Source of the DNA: UBA9676 sp963741615
Lineage (GTDB): Bacteria; Actinomycetota; Actinomycetes; Streptosporangiales; Streptosporangiaceae
Direction of reading: 5' to 3'
Assembly: GCA_963741615.1 (NCBI GenBank)
Contig: CAVUIU010000019.1
Location: 434,001-498,000 of the forward strand
Length of the DNA: 64,000 nucleotides
A model generated the notes under the pieces. That model was given only the letters and a program-made list of their open reading frames with translations. It was not told where the DNA came from and searched no databases. Shown piece after piece: positions 59,218 through 64,000 of the stretch. Position 1 is the stretch's first letter; every line of letters begins with the position of its first letter. A program made the translations under genes and the position numbers.

Positions 59218-60177
59218 TCAATGGGCGTTGAGATTCCCGTTGAGCAGGCTCCGGCCGAGCGGCGTCAGCGAATGGCTCACGCCGCGACCGCACCGTACCG
59301 TTTGCACGAGGCCGGAGGCACGCAGCGCGGTGGCGTGCTCGGAGGCGGACGGCACGCTGGTGCCGGCGCACGCCGCCAGGTCCGCCGTGCTGCGCGGAGT
59401 TCGCAGCGCGCGCAGCACGGCCGCCCTGGTGTGCCCCATGAGCCCGGCCAGGTCGCGGGATTGGCCTGTCCCATCTGCGGTAACCGGCGGCCGGGCCGGG
59501 TAGATGAGCGCGTTCCCGCCGAATTCCCGCGGGTGGGAGGCGAACAGCGGGGGCCCGGTCCACAGCGCGGACGGCAGAAGCTGCAAACCGCGGCCGCCGA
59601 GGGAGCACTCGCCTGTCCGCCACGACCGCTCCAGCGAGTTATCACGCCACGCGAGATCATCGTGCAGCGTGCCGAGGACCTCGGCCAGGCCGCCGGTCGC
59701 CAGCACCGGGATCCGCTCCGCCACATCGGCGCGGAACGTCGCGACAATGCGTGACCAGTACGGCGCCACGCAGGCGAGGTAGAAATCACGCAGCGCGCGC
59801 ACCATCGTCTCCATCGCCTGCGGTTCGCCGTCCACCAGGGCACAAAGCCAGGAGGGCGGCCGGCCGGCGCTCCGCCACGCCGCGGGCACCTCCGCCCGCA
59901 GCACCGACCGGGGGGTCGCACGCACGATCTCCAGGCCCTCGTCCAGGTCCGGCACCGCGGGGTCGATGAACATCGGCGAGGGCAGGGTCGCCGGTATCAC
60001 GTCCAGCAGTGGCCGGGCGGTAGCGGGGAAGGCGCGCCTCGCGCGGATGGCCCACCGGCTGGGCACCGCTGGCCGGCGCCGCAGTTCGAGCAGGCCGGCC
60101 GACACTTCGGCGAGCGGCGCCGGGGCCTCGCCGAAGCGGGTCAGCAGCAGGTCGTCCCGGGTGAAGTGGACCCGCAT
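59218..60177 (-). CDS. ArsR-family regulator with DUF5937-type N-terminal domain
   Basis: 319 residues from ATG 60177 (MRVHFTRDDLLLTRFGEAPA), the usual start for this family; the longer frame to 60393 runs through promoter-like repeats. An N-terminal domain of about 220 residues (LLELRRRPAVPSRWAIRARR, TMVRALRDFYLACVAPYWSR, LHDDLAWRDNSLERSWRTGE) precedes a C-terminal ArsR winged helix (LAGLMGHTRAAVLRALRTPR, STADLAACAGTSVPSASEHA, ATALRASGLVQTVRCGRGVS). Such proteins are repressors with unknown ligands. It is divergent from a solute-binding protein gene, with repeated GTAACG elements between them. Confidence 0.85.
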   Translation of the reverse strand: MRVHFTRDDLLLTRFGEAPAPLAEVSAGLLELRRRPAVPSRWAIRARRAFPATARPLLDVIPATLPSPMFIDPAVPDLDEGLEIVRATPRSVLRAEVPAAWRSAGRPPSWLCALVDGEPQAMETMVRALRDFYLACVAPYWSRIVATFRADVAERIPVLATGGLAEVLGTLHDDLAWRDNSLERSWRTGECSLGGRGLQLLPSALWTGPPLFASHPREFGGNALIYPARPPVTADGTGQSRDLAGLMGHTRAAVLRALRTPRSTADLAACAGTSVPSASEHATALRASGLVQTVRCGRGVSHSLTPLGRSLLNGNLNAH

Positions 60178-60269
60178 CAACGGGACCCCGCCGGCCGGTC
60201 CCGCGACTGCGCGCCGCGGCCTTTCGGCGAGTTCCGAATTGGTTGCCTGCTTCGCCGCCACCGTCGCAT

Positions 60270-60338
60270 CGTAACGAGTAAAGCCACGTGATTCCGTAAC
60301 GGAGGCGTAACGGAGGTAACCATATCGGATAACGAAGG
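60270..60338 (+). promoter_or_regulatory. Repeated CGTAACGGAGG-type elements in the divergent ArsR/SBP gap
   Basis: CGTAACGAG (60270-60278), CGTAACGGAGG (60295-60305), an identical tandem copy (60306-60316) and GATAACGAAGG (60328-60338) cluster in the A/T-richer part of the 417-base gap between the ArsR-type regulator and the binding-protein gene. They are direct, not inverted, repeats. An activator or repressor site is plausible; the rest of the gap shows nothing else certain. Confidence 0.5.
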
Positions 60339-60594
60339 TAGCCATGAGGTGGCAGCGCCGGAAGCGCAGGCTGGGCGTACGGGGGCCGTACATCCTGTTC
60401 TGTTAGCCGCTGCCCGGCCCTGGCGGCGGCAATTCCCTGGGCACGCCACGCTGCCCCGTGGAATTCCTTTCGGGGCGACGGCCGGTTTCCTTTCGGCCGT
60501 GGTCCTTCAAACTGCTCGGGAAAAAGCCCGAAAGGCGGCCGGCACATACATGCCGCTCCTGACCGGCAACCCATACGAAGGAGGCGTTTGTCTC

Positions 60595-62349
60595 ATGAAC
60601 AGAACCAGAATCATAGGGCTGGCCGCCGCCGGCGCTGCCGCCTCGCTTGCCCTCGCCGCTTGTGGCGGCACCAGCGGCAGCATCCCGCCGGGCTCGGCGG
60701 CCTTCAACGCCGCGGTCACCAGCGTGGTCAATCCGTCCAGCCACAAGGGCGGGACAATATCGTTCGGGCTGAGCAGTACCCCGGACTCCACCGACCCCGG
60801 CAATACCTACTACGCGTTCATGTGGAACTTCTCGCGGCTGTACACGATGCCGCTGATGACCTACAAGTCCTGCCCTGGCAAGTGCGGCCTGCAGGTCGTC
60901 CCCGACCTCGCGACCGGTCCCGGCGTGGTCTCCGGCAACGGGCTGACGTGGACCTACCACATCCAGCCGGACGTGAAGTTCGAGGACGGCACCACGGTCA
61001 CCTCCGCGGACGTGAAGTACGCGGTCGAGCGCACCTTCGACCGCGCCGTGTTCCCGCTCGGCCCGTCCTACTTCCCGCTGCTGCTGGCACCGCAGACCCC
61101 GGCCTATCCCGGCCCGTACCACGACAGGTCCAAGAACATCATGGGGCTGAAGGCAGTGACCACGCCGAACGCCACCACGATCGTGTTCCACCTGGCGCAC
61201 CCGTTTGCCGACTTCAACTACGTGACCGCGATCCCGCAGACTGCCCCGGTGCCGCCAGGCAAGGACACCGGCGCGAACTACCAGCTCCACCCGATATCCA
61301 CGGGCCCGTACAAGTTCCAGAGCTACCAGCTGGGCAAGCAGCTGACGCTGGTACCCAACACCCACTGGAACCCGGCCACCGACCCGAACGCCAGGCAGCT
61401 GGCCAGCAAGATCACCCTCACGATGAACATGAACGCCAACGACATCGACAACCGGCTGCTCGCGGGTGACCTGACCGTGGACGCGGCCGGGACCGGCGTG
61501 CAGGCGGCGGCACGGGCCAAAATCCTGGCCACACCGTCGCTGAAGGCGCAGTCCGACGACCCGGTCAGCGGGTTCTTGTGGCTCGCCTACCTCAACACCA
61601 AGGTGCCGCCGCTGAACAACATTCACTGCCGGATGGCGATCGAGTACGCGGCCAACAAGATCAACCAGCAGACGGCCTACGGCGGCCCGTACGCGGGCGG
61701 CGCGATCGCCAGCACGGTGGCACCGCCGAACGTCATCGGGCAGAAGCACTTCGACCTGTACCAGGCCACCACCAAGCCGCAGGGCGACCCGGCCATGGTC
61801 AAGACCGAGCTCAAGGCCTGCGGTCAGCCGAACGGGTTCACGACCGGGATCAGCTACCGCAGCGACCGGCCCAAGGAGGTGGCGGCCGCCACCGCCCTCC
61901 AGGCGGCCCTGAGCCAGGTGGGGATCAAGGCTACGCTGCACGGCTACCCGACCGGCACCTACTACGCGAACTTCGCCGGTGTGCCGAAGTACACCGAACA
62001 GCACGACCTGGGCATCCTGTTCGGCGGCTGGGAGGCGGACTGGCCGGACGGGTACGGGTTCTTCGACTTCATCACCGCCGGCGACACCATCAGCCCGGCC
62101 GGCAACTACAACGTCGCGCAGCTGAACGACCCTGTCGTCAACAACCTGCTGGCCAAGATGGCGTCCACCAACAACGCCAGCCTGCGGAACTCCTACACCA
62201 GCCGGATCGACCTGCAGGTGATGAGGGACGCCGCCATCTTGCCGGAGGTGTACGCGAAGTCGCTGCTCTACCGCAGCCCGCAGCTGACCAACGTGTTCGT
62301 CCAGCCGTACTACGGGATGTACAACTACTCGACGCTCGGGATGAAGTAA
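60595..62349 (+). CDS. Lipoprotein solute-binding protein of a peptide/nickel-type ABC transporter (SBP_bac_5)
   Basis: 584 residues. A lipoprotein signal (GLAAAGAAASLALAACGG) places the lipidated Cys at about residue 23. The mature SBP_bac_5 domain has TISFGLSSTPDSTDPGNTYY, LTWTYHIQPDVKFEDGTTVT, SADVKYAVERTF, HPISTGPYKFQSYQLGKQLT and GWEADWPDGYGFFDFITAGD. It binds peptides or other solutes outside the cell. ATG 60595 follows AAGGAGG (60578-60584). No permease or ATPase genes are adjacent, so it is an orphan or serves a distant transporter. The divergent ArsR-type regulator may control it. Confidence 0.92.
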   Translation: MNRTRIIGLAAAGAAASLALAACGGTSGSIPPGSAAFNAAVTSVVNPSSHKGGTISFGLSSTPDSTDPGNTYYAFMWNFSRLYTMPLMTYKSCPGKCGLQVVPDLATGPGVVSGNGLTWTYHIQPDVKFEDGTTVTSADVKYAVERTFDRAVFPLGPSYFPLLLAPQTPAYPGPYHDRSKNIMGLKAVTTPNATTIVFHLAHPFADFNYVTAIPQTAPVPPGKDTGANYQLHPISTGPYKFQSYQLGKQLTLVPNTHWNPATDPNARQLASKITLTMNMNANDIDNRLLAGDLTVDAAGTGVQAAARAKILATPSLKAQSDDPVSGFLWLAYLNTKVPPLNNIHCRMAIEYAANKINQQTAYGGPYAGGAIASTVAPPNVIGQKHFDLYQATTKPQGDPAMVKTELKACGQPNGFTTGISYRSDRPKEVAAATALQAALSQVGIKATLHGYPTGTYYANFAGVPKYTEQHDLGILFGGWEADWPDGYGFFDFITAGDTISPAGNYNVAQLNDPVVNNLLAKMASTNNASLRNSYTSRIDLQVMRDAAILPEVYAKSLLYRSPQLTNVFVQPYYGMYNYSTLGMK

Positions 62350-62529
62350 CCAGGGTGATGTAGTCGCAGCACGAGAGGCGACTCATTCGAGACCGCGGCG
62401 GCATGCCTGCGCAGGCCCAGATGATCTGGCTCGGTGCCAGACCGGGGGTGTGCAGGGGCCAGGCCGATGTGGCCAGACCGGGTCTTCCTCCGGCCACGTC
62501 GAGCCGCGCGGGCCCTGGGAAAGGTATGG

Positions 62530-64000
62530 ATGACTGCTGTCTCCCGGCCGTTGCGGCTGGCCGAAGCCGTCGGGGTGCTGTCGCTGGCAACCGACCTGGC
62601 GATGGGCCAGCCGCTGGAGCATGGGCTGCGCACCGCCGTGCTGGCGGTGCGCATGGCTCAGGCGATGGGCCTCCCGGAAGAAGATCAGGTGACCGCCTTC
62701 TACACGGGCATGCTGCACTTCGCCGGGTGCATGGCCGAGAGTGAGATCGACGCGCGGTTCTTCGGGGACGAGCTCTCGGCGCGGCCGCAGATGATGGCGG
62801 TAGCCTTCGGGACCCGGTGGGACCTGGTCGCGACGGCGACCCGGGTCGCCCACCCGGAGCGCGCACGGATCGCGCGGGCGGCCGCGATGACCAGGTCGGC
62901 GTTCGGCGGCGTGGCGGAGTTCCGCAAGTGGGCCGCCAGCCATTGCGACGTCGCCCGGGTACTGGGCGCGCGGATGGGCCTGTCCGGGCAGGTCCAGCTT
63001 GCCCTGCGGCATCTGTGGGAGCGCTGGGACGGCAAGGGCATGCCGGGAGAGCTGCGAGGCGGCCGGATCCCGCTGGCGGTGCGGATCATGCAGGTGGCGC
63101 AGGACGCGGACATCGCCTGGCAGCAGGGTGGCCCAGCGTTCGCTAACGGCGTCCTGGCCGAGCGGGCCGGGTCCGGGCTGGATCCACGCGCCGTGGGCGC
63201 CCTGCTCGAACTCGGTGATCAGGCATATGAGGGCCTGGGCGCGCCGTCCATCTGGGAAGACGCGCTGCTCGCCGAGCCCGGCCCGCAGCCGGTGGTGGAT
63301 GAGGAACGGCTGGATGCCTGCCTTTCGGCGATCGGGGACTTCGCCGACCTCAAGAGCATGTGGACGGCAGGGCACTCCCGCGGCGTTGCCGAGCTTGCCG
63401 GAAAGTCCGCCGCCCAGGGCCGGGCTGGCCGCTGCGGACGTGCTGCTGCTCCGCCGGGCGGCGCTGGTGCACGACATCGGCCGCGTAGCCGTGCCTGTCA
63501 ACGTGTGGGCCAAGCCGGGCCCGCTGAACCGCGACGAGCGCGAGCAGGTGCGGCTGCACGCCTACCACAGTGAGCGCGTGCTTGACGCCGCCGCCGGGCT
63601 GCGCCCGCTGGCCAGGCTCGCCGGGTCGCATGGCGAGCGCTGCGATGGGTCTGGCTACCACCGGGGCAGCCGGGCCGGCGACCTGCCACCGGCGGCCTGG
63701 CTGCTGGCGGCGGCGGACTGCTACCAGGCGATGCGGGAGCCGCGGGCGCACCGGCGGGCGCTGTCGCCGATGGCCGCCGCGGACGAACTGTGCCGGGATG
63801 CGGATGCGGGCAGGCTCGCGCCGGAAGCGGTGAACGCCGTCCTGATCGCCGCGCGGCAGCCGCCCCGGTCATTGCGCCGGCCCGCTGGGCTTTCCGAGCG
63901 CGAGTGCGAGGTGCTTGGCCTGCTTGCCCGCGGGCTGGCCACCAAGCAGGTCGCCCGCCGGCTGGGGATCTCCCCGAAGACCTGCGACCACCACATCCAG
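62530..64000 (+). CDS. HD-GYP/LuxR regulator, apparent +1 frameshift, truncated by the window end
   Basis: ATG 62530 follows GGGAAAGG. An N-terminal part (about 1-285) resembles a degenerate HD module (LATDLAMGQPLEHGLRTAVL, FYTGMLHFAGCMAESEIDAR, LRHLWERWDGKGMPGELRGG). At about 63413-63415 one extra base breaks the frame after ELAGKSAA; the next frame continues RAGLAAADVLLLRRAALVHD with the HD pair, then the GYP motif HGERCDGSGYHRGS and AADCYQAMREPRAHRRALSP. A LuxR helix-turn-helix (LSERECEVLGLLARGLATKQ, then ISPKTCDHH) runs off the edge at 64000. HD-GYP domains hydrolyse cyclic dinucleotides. The frameshift may be a sequencing error. Confidence 0.82.

Overview
The window is about 70% G+C and reads as the chromosome of a soil-type actinomycete. 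Supporting signs are a small Lsr2 nucleoid protein, a GTP-type PEP carboxykinase, a class F-like sortase, a G1 (acid) endopeptidase, a P450 with its 3Fe-4S ferredoxin, a PknB-like kinase, many two-component and LuxR/TetR/ArsR regulators, strong AGGAGG ribosome sites and frequent ATGA/GTGA gene overlaps. The genus cannot be fixed from the sequence.

Layout. 1-5 kb: SRPBCC proteins, a rhodanese, a DUF4287/DUF5655 protein, a MazF-type toxin-antitoxin pair on the minus strand, a membrane-anchored diacylglycerol-kinase-like enzyme and a peroxiredoxin. 5.1-6.6 kb: an IS110-family insertion sequence that appears to replace the peroxiredoxin's last residues; its upstream non-coding end may encode a bridge RNA. 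6.8-11.5 kb: a DUF4118/GAF sensor kinase, a decayed FtsX-type ABC permease, and lsr2. 11.5-19.7 kb: a ferritin-like (VioB-type) enzyme divergent from an FAD monooxygenase, a large AAA/LuxR regulator and a lipoprotein/membrane cluster. 19.8-23 kb: an MMPL exporter divergent from its likely TetR repressor, with tandem palindromic operators between them. 23-28.5 kb: a NarL-type two-component pair divergent from a three-gene ABC exporter operon. 28.6-32.3 kb: two overlapping Rieske genes, a more A/T-rich orphan gene and a sortase locus. 32.4-37 kb: a GNAT/acyl-CoA synthetase fusion and L-arabinose isomerase.

37-49 kb: a cNMP-binding protein, a NYN/LOTUS protein, a VOC protein, a deleted DUF998 gene coupled to a deleted quinone-oxidoreductase-like gene, a G1 peptidase, the P450/ferredoxin pair, a Ser/Thr kinase, a GlxA-type regulator, a PPOX-fold enzyme and an alpha/beta hydrolase. 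49.9-64 kb: pckG, a CDF metal exporter, a signalling pair (receiver-fused thioredoxin-reductase-like flavoprotein plus cNMP-sensing histidine kinase), a Tat-exported amine oxidase, small enzymes and regulators, an orphan peptide-type binding protein, and an HD-GYP/LuxR regulator cut by the window edge.

The most striking global feature is damage to otherwise recognisable genes. Six genes carry apparent single-base frameshifts (near 1159, 4315, 7096, 10583, 45020 and 63414). Three carry internal deletions (24-281, 39797-40044, 40041-40832). Several gene 3' ends carry short tandem duplications, in three cases spanning the stop codon. Sequencing or assembly error and genuine slippage-driven erosion both fit; raw reads would decide.
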